Part shown: positions 25,717-34,743 of the stretch, piece after piece
Layout of the letters: each line of letters starts with the position of its first letter
How positions within the stretch are numbered: the stretch's first letter is position 1
NCBI GenBank assembly: GCA_002707495.1
Contig: PAMZ01000022.1
Location: forward strand, 332,156 to 396,155
Direction: 5' to 3'
DNA length: 64,000 bases
DNA from: Halobacteriovoraceae bacterium
GTDB lineage: Bacteria; Bdellovibrionota; Bacteriovoracia; Bacteriovoracales; Bacteriovoracaceae
Program-made: the position numbers and the translations under genes
Notes under the pieces: model-generated
Seen by the model: the letters and a program-made list of their open reading frames with translations, nothing else
Database searches by the model: none
What the model was told of the DNA's origin: nothing

Positions 25717-27465
25717 ATGTTTAAATTACGTCCCTACCAACAGGAAGCTGTAGATAATACGATTGAGTATTTCAAAAAATCTCGTGATCCAGCTGTCATT
25801 GTACTTCCAACAGGAGCAGGGAAAAGTCTTGTGGTAGCTGAGCTTGCCAAAATCGCTCGAGGTAGAGTTCTCGTTCTGGCCCATGTTAAAGAACTAGTAG
25901 AACAAAATTACCAAAAATATCAATCTTATGGTCTCGAAGCTGGAATCTATTCTGCAGGACTACAAAAAAAAGAAAGCCACCAAAAGGTTATCTTCGGAAG
26001 TATTCAATCAGTAGCGCGAGCAGATCAAAACTTTTTTGAAGATTTTACTATTCTCATCGTCGATGAATGTCACAGAGTCAATAGCGAAGGTGAAACTCAA
26101 TACGGGCAGGTGATTGAAAAGCTAAAGAAGGCAAATCCTGGACTTTGTATTTTGGGATTGACTGCTACTCCTTATCGTCTGGGTATGGGCTGGATTTATG
26201 AGTATTCTTTTGAAGGAGAAATGAAGTCTCAAGAAAAAAAGTTTTTCAAACATTGTCTCTATGAACTCTCGCTTGAGTATATGATTAAAAATAAATATCT
26301 CACTTCTCCCGTAAAAATTGATCTTCCTGTCACAAGTTATGATTTTTCACAAATTAGTGAGAGTGGGAAACTTTACTCCATCTCGGAAGTGGAAGAATTA
26401 TTAAAACAGCAAAAAAGACTTACCCCCCTTATTATTAATAATATTATCGATATCACAGAAAACTATAACAGAAAGGGGGTGATGATTTTCAGTAGTACAG
26501 TAAACCATGCCAAAGAAATCCTCTCCTACCTTCCCGAGAATGAGGCCGCCATTATCACCGGCGACACTGATCGAGCTCAAAGAGATCAAATCATCGAAGA
26601 CTTCAAATCTATGAAGTTTAAATATCTCGTGAATGTTTCTGTTTTAACTACTGGTTTTGATGCTCCTCATGTAGATGTCATTGCGATCCTTCGCCCTACA
26701 GAATCAGTAAGTCTCTACCAACAAATAATTGGAAGAGGTTTAAGATTACATCCGGGCAAAAAGGATTGTTATATTCTCGACTACACCGGGCTTGGACATG
26801 ATATATACTCTCCAGAAATAAGTGATAAAAAACCCAGTAAAGAGTCTGTTCCAGTTATCGTCCCTTGCCCAGTATGTAGTTTTGATAATTATTTTTGGGG
26901 AATTACGGATGATGAAGGTAATATGATGGAGCATTACGGACGAAAATGTAGAGGGGCCACTCATGATGCTCATACATTAGAAATCACTCCCTGCGGACAC
27001 AGGTTTCGATTTAAATTGTGTCCTAGTTGTGGAACTGAAAATGATATCACAGCTAGAGACTGTGAGAATTGCAAAGCTGTTTTAATTGATGCTGACTCGA
27101 AACTGCGTCAAGCTAAGCTATCCAAAGATGCTCATATCTTAAAGCCAGATTCTGTCGAGATGAGTGAGCGGAAAGATAAAAATGGAAATATCTTTCTTGA
27201 AATCAAATACTTTGATTATGATGCAAAATACTTAGCTGAATATCACTATATAAACAATCCAACGAGTCTTAAAAAATTTAGTGTTAATTTTTTAAGATCT
27301 CACTTAAAGCGACCTGAACTCACCTTTGTTCCAGCCAACCCAAAAGAAGTCATTAAGTATCAAAGACTATATCGAGTTCCAGCTTTTATCATCGCTCGAA
27401 AAAATGGAAAGTTTTGGAAGATTACTGAAAAAATTTTCTCTGAAGAATTAAGTCATCGCTATTAA
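25717..27465 (+). CDS. radD: RadD (YejH) DEAD/DEAH-box ATPase
   Basis: 582-aa superfamily 2 ATPase that in E. coli acts with RecA and SSB in recombination and repair of double-strand breaks and crosslinks. Near-colinear with E. coli RadD (about 586 aa): [12 protein letters not shown], Walker A LPTGAGKS (30-37), [12 protein letters not shown], Walker B VDECHR, motif [19 protein letters not shown], motif [13 protein letters not shown] and motif [16 protein letters not shown]. The C-terminal zinc-finger set is kept: CPVC, CRG...CGHRF, CPSCG and CENC. The last 70 or so residues are the RadD-specific tail. Identity is strong from the extended sequence match. Confidence 0.95.
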   Translation: MFKLRPYQQEAVDNTIEYFKKSRDPAVIVLPTGAGKSLVVAELAKIARGRVLVLAHVKELVEQNYQKYQSYGLEAGIYSAGLQKKESHQKVIFGSIQSVARADQNFFEDFTILIVDECHRVNSEGETQYGQVIEKLKKANPGLCILGLTATPYRLGMGWIYEYSFEGEMKSQEKKFFKHCLYELSLEYMIKNKYLTSPVKIDLPVTSYDFSQISESGKLYSISEVEELLKQQKRLTPLIINNIIDITENYNRKGVMIFSSTVNHAKEILSYLPENEAAIITGDTDRAQRDQIIEDFKSMKFKYLVNVSVLTTGFDAPHVDVIAILRPTESVSLYQQIIGRGLRLHPGKKDCYILDYTGLGHDIYSPEISDKKPSKESVPVIVPCPVCSFDNYFWGITDDEGNMMEHYGRKCRGATHDAHTLEITPCGHRFRFKLCPSCGTENDITARDCENCKAVLIDADSKLRQAKLSKDAHILKPDSVEMSERKDKNGNIFLEIKYFDYDAKYLAEYHYINNPTSLKKFSVNFLRSHLKRPELTFVPANPKEVIKYQRLYRVPAFIIARKNGKFWKITEKIFSEELSHRY

Positions 27466-28139
27466 ATATGACGATTATTTCGAAAACGTAGTACCTTCTC
27501 CCCTAGAATTTCTAGCCCTCTAAAAAAGCCAATACGATCTAGCAATGGATTAAGTCTTCCGTGGGTAATATTGTATGATCTGTCATGAGGATAACGATGA
27601 TGAACTAAGTGTTCAGATTTCTGGGTAATAACTCGCCATGCTTGCAGTCTATCTACGATTTGAGGGACTTGATTTTGATGCGCCCATTTATGAAACTGGT
27701 TGGTCAAAGATGTCCATATATTTAAAAGGCAAATACCCACAACAACCTGAGCAGAAATTTCATTTTCAAACAAAAGAACTAATAAGAGAACTGGTATTCC
27801 TATAAAAAAGTTATTCCCGTTGGTTTCGATCCAATCATGTCTCGTAATTGATTTCGGATCTAGATGATGCTCGTGAAAGGAGCGAATGAAAGTATTACCA
27901 ATGATTGGCCAGTCTACCTTTCCAAAAGTATCTGCAAACCAATGTACGAACCCGGAAATAATATCGGCCAGTAGCCAGGTCATAACGAGCAAGACAATAT
28001 AAGACCAAATTGATAATGGGTAAGCCCCTAAAAGATAACAGCTAAGGACCAAGTTGATTCCGATAGAGATCAACTCAAATGCTCTGATATAGCGGGTATA
28101 TCCTGCTCTCAATTTCTCTAATTCTTGCTTCTTATCCAT
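27462..28139 (-). CDS. CarF/TMEM189-type plasmanylethanolamine desaturase
   Basis: 225-aa integral membrane enzyme. Members (CarF of Myxococcus, PEDS1 of animals) introduce the vinyl-ether bond of plasmalogens. Several membrane segments (about 20-60, 112-145) frame the conserved His-rich di-iron motifs: FVHWFAD (His66, Asp70), [17 protein letters not shown] (His89-His92, His101), QFHKWAHQ (His150, His154) and [20 protein letters not shown] (His177, 180, 181, 185, 193). All motif His are present, so activity is expected. Converges on radD with a 4-bp overlap of ends and is divergent from a PAP2 gene 21 bp away. Presence of an ether-lipid precursor pathway is not shown in the window. Confidence 0.9.
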   Translation of the reverse strand: MDKKQELEKLRAGYTRYIRAFELISIGINLVLSCYLLGAYPLSIWSYIVLLVMTWLLADIISGFVHWFADTFGKVDWPIIGNTFIRSFHEHHLDPKSITRHDWIETNGNNFFIGIPVLLLVLLFENEISAQVVVGICLLNIWTSLTNQFHKWAHQNQVPQIVDRLQAWRVITQKSEHLVHHRYPHDRSYNITHGRLNPLLDRIGFFRGLEILGEKVLRFRNNRHI

Positions 28140-28160
28140 AACGATCTATAATTATAGGGT

Positions 28161-28784
28161 ATGCTATACAATCAAAAAATAAAGGATATTCTTACCCTTT
28201 TAACCTTCTACGCTGTCCTATACAAATCAGCTAATTATATATTTATTGGAGAGGCGACTGAGATCAAGCCAACTTTTATAGACAGGTTTTGGTCATTTAA
28301 TCCTCACTGGATTTGGATTTATCTTTCAAGTTTTATAACGGTACCTCTCTCCTATTATTTTTGGTTTCATAAAAAACGCGAAGACTTTATCTTTAGTTTT
28401 GGATTACTCACCTTTACAAGCTTCTTAATCTTTGTGTTTTATCCAACTTATATTCCTCGTAGTCATTACTTACCTGACGACATGTCACCTCTGTATGAGC
28501 TGATTTTTCAAACTCTTCATACTGCAGATGGAGTCACAAATTGTTTACCAAGCCTGCATGTAAGCACTGCCTTTTTTGTTGCTTGGTGGAGTTATGATAT
28601 AAAAAAAATATACTTTCCCTATTTTCTCGTTTATGCAATAGCCGTAACCATATCAACAATGACTGTTAAGCAGCATTACTTCTACGATGGACTTGGTGGT
28701 TTTATTTTGAGTTTGTTGATTGTCTTTGGATGGAGATATTTTAGAAAAAGAGAGGGAATAAATCCCTCTCTCGAAAAAGTATAA
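28161..28784 (+). CDS. PAP2-family phosphatase/phosphotransferase
   Basis: 207-aa membrane protein with about six predicted helices. PAP2 motifs: CLPSLHVSTAF (the PSxH motif) and TVKQHYFYDGLGG (the HxxxD motif), the pattern of the inositol phosphorylceramide-synthase-like branch. Likely removes or transfers a phospho-headgroup from a lipid (phosphatidate, prenyl diphosphate or ceramide-type). Divergent from the CarF-type desaturase by 21 bp, so both may act in lipid metabolism. Its last codons contain a terminator used by the opposing gene. Confidence 0.85.
   Translation: MLYNQKIKDILTLLTFYAVLYKSANYIFIGEATEIKPTFIDRFWSFNPHWIWIYLSSFITVPLSYYFWFHKKREDFIFSFGLLTFTSFLIFVFYPTYIPRSHYLPDDMSPLYELIFQTLHTADGVTNCLPSLHVSTAFFVAWWSYDIKKIYFPYFLVYAIAVTISTMTVKQHYFYDGLGGFILSLLIVFGWRYFRKREGINPSLEKV
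28745..28771 (-). terminator. Terminator of the 28788-29729 gene, embedded in a convergent CDS
   Basis: AGAGAGGGA (28749-28757) and TCCCTCTCT (28763-28771) form a perfect 9-bp stem with a 5-nt loop; read on the minus strand a T-run (28745-28748) follows. It lies inside the last codons of the PAP2 gene and 17 nt beyond the stop of the minus-strand gene. Confidence 0.8.
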
Positions 28785-28787
28785 TGA

Positions 28788-29729
28788 TTATTTGCGTGCG
28801 TAGTAAACCATTGGAGTGTGTCTACTCTCGCCTCTTTTCTCGCAATAACTATAGACTGTCATTTTTTTAGTTTGAGTGAAAACAGCTATAATATCACCTC
28901 TTTTTTGTTCACAAGTTTGAGCGTCAGCATAAGTTGTTCCTTTATACTCTTTAATTGCAGGAATAACACTTGCACTCTCGTCTAAATAGACTAAAAACTC
29001 TCTTACAGACTCATAACCAGAACAAAACTGATGACTCAATCTAATATCTGCGTCGGCAAAATCTCTCTCAATAGTAGTTCTTTGGCTTAAGCAATTGTTT
29101 TGTACTTCTCTACCTCTGATTACATTTAATTTTTTACTATAAACTGAAAGGTAGAAAAACTCAGGCCGATAGTATTTACCATCACGTCTGATAGTTTCAA
29201 ACTCTCTACAATTTGAAATTAATGTGGTCATTCCATAATCAGCGACAACTTTCTCAATTTTCTTTAACTCGCCCATACATTGTGCTTCAGTTTTAAATTG
29301 CGCATTTAAACCAAGGTTTCTCATAACGGAATAGGTATTATCGATATAATCAAATCTATAAGTTCTTCCTTGGCAGAAAGATGCAATAAAAAGATTTTTA
29401 CTTTGACTAAAAATAGTCGAGCTCAATGCTGCTTGAGCTTCACAAACTTCAGAAGATTTAAACTGATGTCTAAAACGATCGATATAAGTCGTTATGGGTG
29501 CTTCGTACTTCATATTTATTTGAACAAAGCGATCACCGTACATCTGACAACCACCATCAATAACCATGGCGCCTTCAATTGAATTGATAACATTTGAAAT
29601 TCTAGAGAACTCTTGTTCACATTGTGCCTGATTTTCTAGACTGAATACTTGTCCTTGGTACTCTCTTATTGAACTATCAGCAAAAGCAGCTGTTGATAGC
29701 AATAATAAACTTACGATTAAAGCTTTCAT
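28788..29729 (-). CDS. Secreted protein with five CX22-23C repeats
   Basis: 313-aa exported protein; signal peptide to AAFA|DS (about residue 17). The mature chain is five tandem units of about 55-60 residues. Each has one Cys pair separated by 22 residues (23 in the first): CEQEFSRI...GGC, CEAQAALS...SFC, CMGELKKI...SNC, CLSQRTTI...QFC and CEQKRGDI...SYC. Each pair spans a helix followed by a beta strand, so one disulfide per repeat is likely. Many aromatic residues lie between pairs. No family recognised. Monocistronic, with an embedded terminator. Confidence 0.72.
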   Translation of the reverse strand: MKALIVSLLLLSTAAFADSSIREYQGQVFSLENQAQCEQEFSRISNVINSIEGAMVIDGGCQMYGDRFVQINMKYEAPITTYIDRFRHQFKSSEVCEAQAALSSTIFSQSKNLFIASFCQGRTYRFDYIDNTYSVMRNLGLNAQFKTEAQCMGELKKIEKVVADYGMTTLISNCREFETIRRDGKYYRPEFFYLSVYSKKLNVIRGREVQNNCLSQRTTIERDFADADIRLSHQFCSGYESVREFLVYLDESASVIPAIKEYKGTTYADAQTCEQKRGDIIAVFTQTKKMTVYSYCEKRGESRHTPMVYYARK

Positions 29730-29783
29730 TATAATCTCTCCCTTGTTTTTGAGTGAACAGATTCTATCTAGGGCAGAAAGACC

Positions 29784-30692
29784 ATGTCAATTGAAGCTGC
29801 GCACAACCGCACTTTATGCTATGATAAAGGGATGATTTCACGTATTTGGATCTATCTATGGGAGACCTTTAAGATTCCCAGTAGGATTTTACTGACCCTT
29901 ACCAATGTCTTAGTTGTTCAACTTTTTATTATGAGAAGCGTAGATACCTTTACTTTTGTCCTTGGGTCTTCAATGCTTTTCTTCTCACTGCTCTACTATC
30001 GAATTTGCGATGAATTCAAAGATGAGAAAACCGACAAAATCTTCTTCCCCAAAAGGCCTCTTCCTTCTGGACGCGTTCTCAAGTCCGACTTGAGACTTCT
30101 ACAAGTTTTATGTGGATTGATCATGATTGGTATAGCACTTGTTCAAAGTGAAGCCAGAGTATTTGCCATCATACTTATCTTGGATTGCCTTTTGATGCAG
30201 TTCTATTTTTTTGTTCCAAAACTGATGGAGAAAAATCGCCTTATTGCATTTGCCACCCACGCACCTTACGCAATTGTCGTTAATTTTTACCTGCTTGCTC
30301 TTCATGCTGATATGGTTAAAACTCAAATATTTACTTTAGAAAATATGGCGCTTGTGTCGGTCCTATCCCTTCCAGGCTTTCATTGGGAGGTCATACGAAA
30401 GACATTTGTAAGGGAGAGACCAGGCTATCAGACCTATTCAAGTCTTCTAGGTTATCAAGGCGCGATTCTTCTTAGTCTTGTTTTTTTCTTCCCTATACTT
30501 ATTGGGTTAAGAATTCTTCTAGAAGATAATATCTTTATCCCTCTTGTGAGTATTATCATTATCTATTGTATGCATATTTGGGGCCTAGGACTAAAAGAAG
30601 AAGAAGGATTAGTGAGTCTAAGAACCAAATCAGAGTTGATTTCAACGACAATTATTATCTGTCTTCTCTGGCAAGGCTATAGCTTAATATGA
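29784..30692 (+). CDS. UbiA-family prenyltransferase-like membrane protein
   Basis: 302-aa polytopic membrane protein. The first UbiA motif is clear: YYRICDEFKDEKTDKIFF then PKRPLPSGRV (residues 74-97), supplying the diphosphate-binding acidic residues. The second motif region (EVIRKTFVRERPGYQTYSSLLG) has Gln where a catalytic Asp is usual, so activity or substrate may differ. Seven to nine helices. The start could also be 16 codons downstream; neither has a good ribosome site. It overlaps the phosphotransferase-like gene by 4 bp, indicating joint translation. Substrate unknown. Confidence 0.75.
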   Translation: MSIEAAHNRTLCYDKGMISRIWIYLWETFKIPSRILLTLTNVLVVQLFIMRSVDTFTFVLGSSMLFFSLLYYRICDEFKDEKTDKIFFPKRPLPSGRVLKSDLRLLQVLCGLIMIGIALVQSEARVFAIILILDCLLMQFYFFVPKLMEKNRLIAFATHAPYAIVVNFYLLALHADMVKTQIFTLENMALVSVLSLPGFHWEVIRKTFVRERPGYQTYSSLLGYQGAILLSLVFFFPILIGLRILLEDNIFIPLVSIIIIYCMHIWGLGLKEEEGLVSLRTKSELISTTIIICLLWQGYSLI

Positions 30693-33094
30693 TTTTGCGA
30701 GCCGAAGCATCTCTGCAGGAGTTTCTAAAGTATGGCGGGGGGAAGGCTACGAGTCTAAAAAGACTTAAAAATCAGGGCTTCAATGTACCTAACTTTTTCG
30801 TTATTGATACCAGATCCTTTAAAAACAATTTAGGCCCTCTTTACAAAAGAATTGATCAACTTGCTTCGGAGAAAAAATTCTCAGAGATTAAAAATCTTAT
30901 TCAAGAAATTCAATTGGATATAAAGCTTCCAAGAGACGTCTTCTCTGTATTCTCTGTTCGGTCGTCTGCCAATTTAGAGGACGGGGGAAAACACTCATTT
31001 GCGGGAATTTATCAGACTTACCTCAATAAAGAGGACCAACTAGACTACTGGATCAAACAGTGTTGGTGTGGGCTTTTTAGTGAAGAACATTTTCTCTATC
31101 TTTCTCATAAAGATATCGATTGGAAATCAATAAATATGGCCGTAATCATTCAAGAGATGATAATCCCTGATTATTCAGGAATTTTTTTTCAGGCAAACCC
31201 TAATGGAAATATCAATGAAAAAATATTTGTCCTGGGAGAAGGAGTGGGCGAGGGCGTTGTCAATGCCACAGTTGAAACTGAAACTATCACCTACGATCTT
31301 TTCTCAAAAGAGCTGAACCCAAAATCTCAATTGGCCGTTAAATTTGATAAAGAGCTCAATTTAATTATCAACCAATGTTCAAACTACCAAGATGAAAAAA
31401 ATATCTTTTTTGATTTCGAATTCTGTCTCAAAGACGAGCAAATCTATTTTCTGCAAGCAAGGCCTATAACTTCAGTTTCTCAAAATCCCAACATAGAACT
31501 CTACGATTCGAGCAATATATCAGAAAACTATCCCGGAGTTTCTACTCCTCTTACGTTAGATCATTTAAAAAGATTGTACACAGTCAACCTCTCCTCTTTA
31601 CTCAAATATCTTGGTATTCCAAAATCAACTCGAGACAAACTTAGTATTAATCTCAACGAGCCAATCGAATCCTTTCATGGCAGGCCTTATTACAAGGTTT
31701 CAACATGGTATAACCTTCTTCAATCGCTCCCTTTATTGAATGGGTTTTTGACAAAATCTTGGGACTATATGTTAGGAGTAAAAAATATTCAATCGATGCA
31801 GAGAATAGAACTCTCAATTATCGATCAAACCAATATTCTTTTAAACGTAATCCCTAAATTATTAATCGCCTTTTTAAACCCTATTAAGTATGAGCGAATC
31901 TACCAAAGTAAATATTTGAGTTTCAAAGAGAAATTCTTAAATAAATCTCTAAAAGACCATAGCTATGATCAATTGCTAGACCTCTATCAAAAAGGAGAAG
32001 AGGCTTATTTTGGATTTGCTCAAATCGCTCTTTTCAATGATCTGATTGTTGGTCTCCATCTTAAAATCCTCGATTTTATCTGTAAAAATGATCCTAGTCA
32101 TCTCATATCCCTTTCGAAGTCAAATGAATCACTTGAAAGCTACCAACTTACGAGATCTCTGGATCAAATTTCTCATTATCTAAGTCGTCATCCAAAGTTA
32201 AAAGAAGAGCTTTCTCACTTGGATCAACTTGCAAAGCTGAGTGATCAAAAGTTGACTTCCATGATTAAAGCTCATTTAGAACAATTCGGGGATAGAACAA
32301 TCGCTGAGATGAAGCTTGAGACTCCCTCTTTAAAAGAAAAACCTGAGGAGTTTTTAAGATACCTTAGCTCGCTTGAAATTTTAGATCGAAGTAAAGCGCA
32401 GGCTAAACCTCTCGATCCTCTACGGGGATGGAGAGGTATTTGCTTTAAGTTAATTTCGCCTTTGTATAGAGGAAGTCTCGCTTTTAGAGAGAACTCTCGA
32501 TTTAACCGAGTAAGGGTCAAGAATTATTTTAGGGGGATTCTTTTAGAGTGTGATAAAAAATTATTTGAAGCGAATCTAATAAAGAGTCAAAATGATATAT
32601 TCTTTTTTAAAGAGTCTGAACTTTTCAGATCATGGAGTGATCAGAAAAAATCTCCTACTGATGTAGAAGCTCGAAAAATGCAATATATAAAAGATAAAAA
32701 ACTCACCTTGCCCATTAGGTTTTATCTTAACTCCCCTTTCAGAGAAGAGTTTATTTCTTCACCAGCTCCCATGGGGTCAAACCTAAAAGGTATGGGATGC
32801 TCTCCAGGCATAGTTTCTGCCCCCTGTGTCGTTCTATCTCAAGCTGATCTAAAAACAGAGATAAAGGGGAAAATTCTTGTTACCAAGACAACAGATCCAG
32901 GTTGGGTACTTCTGATGATGCAAGCCTCAGGGGTTATTGTTGAAAATGGAAACATCCTGTCTCATGCGGCTATTGTAGGAAGAGAACTAGGTATACCGAC
33001 TATTATTGACTGTGAAGGTGTCACATCTAGGCTCAAAACAGGTCAGCTAATTGAAATGGATGCTCACTCGGGAGTTGTAAATATTTTGGACTAG
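30689..33094 (+). CDS. PEP-synthase/rifampin-phosphotransferase-like enzyme
   Basis: 801-aa enzyme with the three-part layout of rifampin phosphotransferase: an N-terminal ATP-binding domain (about 1-280; KATSLKRL, SVRSSANLEDGGKHSFAGIY, VLGEGVGEGVV, FLQARPIT), a helical middle region (about 290-690), and a C-terminal swivelling phospho-His domain (GMGCSPGIVSAPCVV, then GNILSHAAIVGRELGIPTI with the catalytic His at residue 759). The PEP-binding TIM barrel of true PEP synthases is absent. Expected to move the beta-phosphate of ATP through His759 to a small acceptor. The middle domain differs from Rph as far as I can see. Partner UbiA-like gene overlaps by 4 bp; the acceptor may be a lipid or isoprenoid (inference). 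Confidence 0.8.
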   Translation: MILRAEASLQEFLKYGGGKATSLKRLKNQGFNVPNFFVIDTRSFKNNLGPLYKRIDQLASEKKFSEIKNLIQEIQLDIKLPRDVFSVFSVRSSANLEDGGKHSFAGIYQTYLNKEDQLDYWIKQCWCGLFSEEHFLYLSHKDIDWKSINMAVIIQEMIIPDYSGIFFQANPNGNINEKIFVLGEGVGEGVVNATVETETITYDLFSKELNPKSQLAVKFDKELNLIINQCSNYQDEKNIFFDFEFCLKDEQIYFLQARPITSVSQNPNIELYDSSNISENYPGVSTPLTLDHLKRLYTVNLSSLLKYLGIPKSTRDKLSINLNEPIESFHGRPYYKVSTWYNLLQSLPLLNGFLTKSWDYMLGVKNIQSMQRIELSIIDQTNILLNVIPKLLIAFLNPIKYERIYQSKYLSFKEKFLNKSLKDHSYDQLLDLYQKGEEAYFGFAQIALFNDLIVGLHLKILDFICKNDPSHLISLSKSNESLESYQLTRSLDQISHYLSRHPKLKEELSHLDQLAKLSDQKLTSMIKAHLEQFGDRTIAEMKLETPSLKEKPEEFLRYLSSLEILDRSKAQAKPLDPLRGWRGICFKLISPLYRGSLAFRENSRFNRVRVKNYFRGILLECDKKLFEANLIKSQNDIFFFKESELFRSWSDQKKSPTDVEARKMQYIKDKKLTLPIRFYLNSPFREEFISSPAPMGSNLKGMGCSPGIVSAPCVVLSQADLKTEIKGKILVTKTTDPGWVLLMMQASGVIVENGNILSHAAIVGRELGIPTIIDCEGVTSRLKTGQLIEMDAHSGVVNILD

Positions 33095-33096
33095 CT

Positions 33097-33498
33097 CTAC
33101 TTTGCTAATGCCTTCTTTATTTTTTCAATTCGACTTCTGTTCGCACCAAAATCATAATACCCCTTTCTAGAGGCAGATCGGAAGTGAAGTTTGTCTTCAA
33201 TAACAATAAACTCTATATCATCAACAAATTTAAAGAGTGAACTTGTGTGAGTCGCATGAATATAATTCTCGTCTTCTTCAAGGATTTTCCAACTATCATG
33301 ATCCTCAATATATTTTTTTACCTCTTGCAATATAAGTTCGCGAGACGGCAAAGGTTCTATGTAATGATCATCTGATACAACCTCTAAACTAGAGACGCAA
33401 TTTGGTTTATCAGGACATTTTGCCATCCGCTTTCCCTCTGTGGGGTTAGCGAATGAAGAAAAATTCATAAGTAATGTGAGAATCAGGATTGTTTTCAT
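33097..33498 (-). CDS. DUF1499 secreted protein
   Basis: 133-aa exported protein; signal peptide to about residue 17 (SFANP). DUF1499 signature: CPDKPNCVSS at the start of the mature chain, HYIEPLP, IEFVIEDKLHFRSASRKGYYDFGANRSRIEKIKKAL. The family is often periplasmic and of unknown function, and occurs in chloroplast and bacterial genomes. Monocistronic, convergent with the phosphotransferase gene (2 bp between stops). Confidence 0.85.
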   Translation of the reverse strand: MKTILILTLLMNFSSFANPTEGKRMAKCPDKPNCVSSLEVVSDDHYIEPLPSRELILQEVKKYIEDHDSWKILEEDENYIHATHTSSLFKFVDDIEFIVIEDKLHFRSASRKGYYDFGANRSRIEKIKKALAK

Positions 33499-33537
33499 GA
33501 ATCTAGTTTACAAGGACTTAAATTACTTCACAAGTAG

Positions 33538-33786
33538 GTGTGCAAAGTGTTTAATAGTTATATGACACCAGCCGGAAAATACTCGCTGACTTTAGGTCAA
33601 AAGAGACATTACAATATTCCCCTTCAAGCTGAAAGTTATACTTTCATTTGGGATCATGTCAGTGAAGATCAATGCGCAGATATGGTCAAATTTCTAAAAG
33701 ATGATGGATTTATCATTGTCGATCAAAAGCTCGACGATGCAAATTCTCCCGCTAGAGATTTCTCGGTTACCGCATATAGAAAATAG
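33538..33786 (+). CDS. Small conserved-looking protein, unknown function
   Basis: 82-aa soluble protein, or 79 aa if the second GTG at 33547 is used, which has AAGTAGG 8 nt upstream. Mixed alpha/beta composition (KYSLTLGQKRHYNI, SYTFIWDHVSEDQCADMVKF). No domain recognised. It lies 12 bp before the MoxR gene on the same strand, so it is probably the first gene of that operon. Confidence 0.5.
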   Translation: MCKVFNSYMTPAGKYSLTLGQKRHYNIPLQAESYTFIWDHVSEDQCADMVKFLKDDGFIIVDQKLDDANSPARDFSVTAYRK

Positions 33787-33798
33787 CAGGACGAAGAG

Positions 33799-34743
33799 AT
33801 GAGTCAGACTAAATTAATCGGGAAAATTAAACAACTTTTAAGCGAAATCAATAAGGTCATACTCGATAAGAATGAAGAAATCGAAATGATTTTTGCAGTC
33901 TGGCTAATGGGTGGACATGTTCTCCTAGAAGACCTTCCTGGAACAGGGAAAACGGTCTTAGCAAAATGTTTTTCTAAAGCTTGCCAAGTAGATTTTGGAC
34001 GTGTTCAGTTCACCCCTGATCTTCTTCCGAATGATATTATCGGAACTACAATTTACGATCAAGAAACAAGGAAATTCTATTTTAGAAAAGGACCTTTATT
34101 TTCGGATTTCTTTCTTGCCGATGAAATCAATCGTGCCACTCCACGAACTCAAGCTGCCCTTTTAGAGTCGATGGCTGAAAAGCAAATCACAATAGAAAAT
34201 AGGACCACCGAGCTATCTCCAACTTTTTTTGTGATGGCCACTCAAAACCCACTCGAACAACATGGAACTTTTCCTCTTCCTGAAGCTCAATTAGATAGAT
34301 TTACTATAAAACTTAGCCTTGGGTTTCTCAGTCAACAAAGAGAGATTGAGATGATTAAGAGTCAACTTGTCCATTCACCTCTTAACGATTTAGCACCTGT
34401 ATTAACTCAAACAGAAGTTGTGCAATTGCATAAGCTGGCCTCAAAAGTAAAAGCAGACCAAGCAATTTTAGAATATGTCGTTCAAATTGCAGATGCTACT
34501 CGCAACCATCCCAAGTTGAAACATGGTATATCACCTAGGGCCTCACTAGCTTACACCAAACTTGCACAGTCTTATGCTTTGATTAAGGGAAGAGACCACG
34601 TCATTCCAGCAGATATCTTTCATCTGGCGAAACCGGTTATGAGTCATCGGCTTATCCTAACTGAGGATGCTCTTTTTGACGGTGAAAAAACTGACCATAT
34701 TGTTGACGAGATCCTAAAACGAGTTAAAGCTCCCAAACTATGA
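33799..34743 (+). CDS. MoxR-family AAA+ ATPase
   Basis: 314-aa cytoplasmic ATPase of the MoxR/RavA-like class that acts as a chaperone for metal-cofactor or envelope complexes. Walker A EDLPGTGKTVLAK (about 41-54), Walker B FLADEINRATPRTQAALLESMAE, sensor 1 FFVMATQNPLEQHGTFPLPEAQLDRF, and a lid domain with HGISPRASLAYTKLAQ. Length is typical. AGGACGAAGAG lies before the ATG. It overlaps the DUF58 gene by 4 bp; MoxR followed by DUF58 and a membrane protein is a standard operon. Confidence 0.93.
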   Translation: MSQTKLIGKIKQLLSEINKVILDKNEEIEMIFAVWLMGGHVLLEDLPGTGKTVLAKCFSKACQVDFGRVQFTPDLLPNDIIGTTIYDQETRKFYFRKGPLFSDFFLADEINRATPRTQAALLESMAEKQITIENRTTELSPTFFVMATQNPLEQHGTFPLPEAQLDRFTIKLSLGFLSQQREIEMIKSQLVHSPLNDLAPVLTQTEVVQLHKLASKVKADQAILEYVVQIADATRNHPKLKHGISPRASLAYTKLAQSYALIKGRDHVIPADIFHLAKPVMSHRLILTEDALFDGEKTDHIVDEILKRVKAPKL

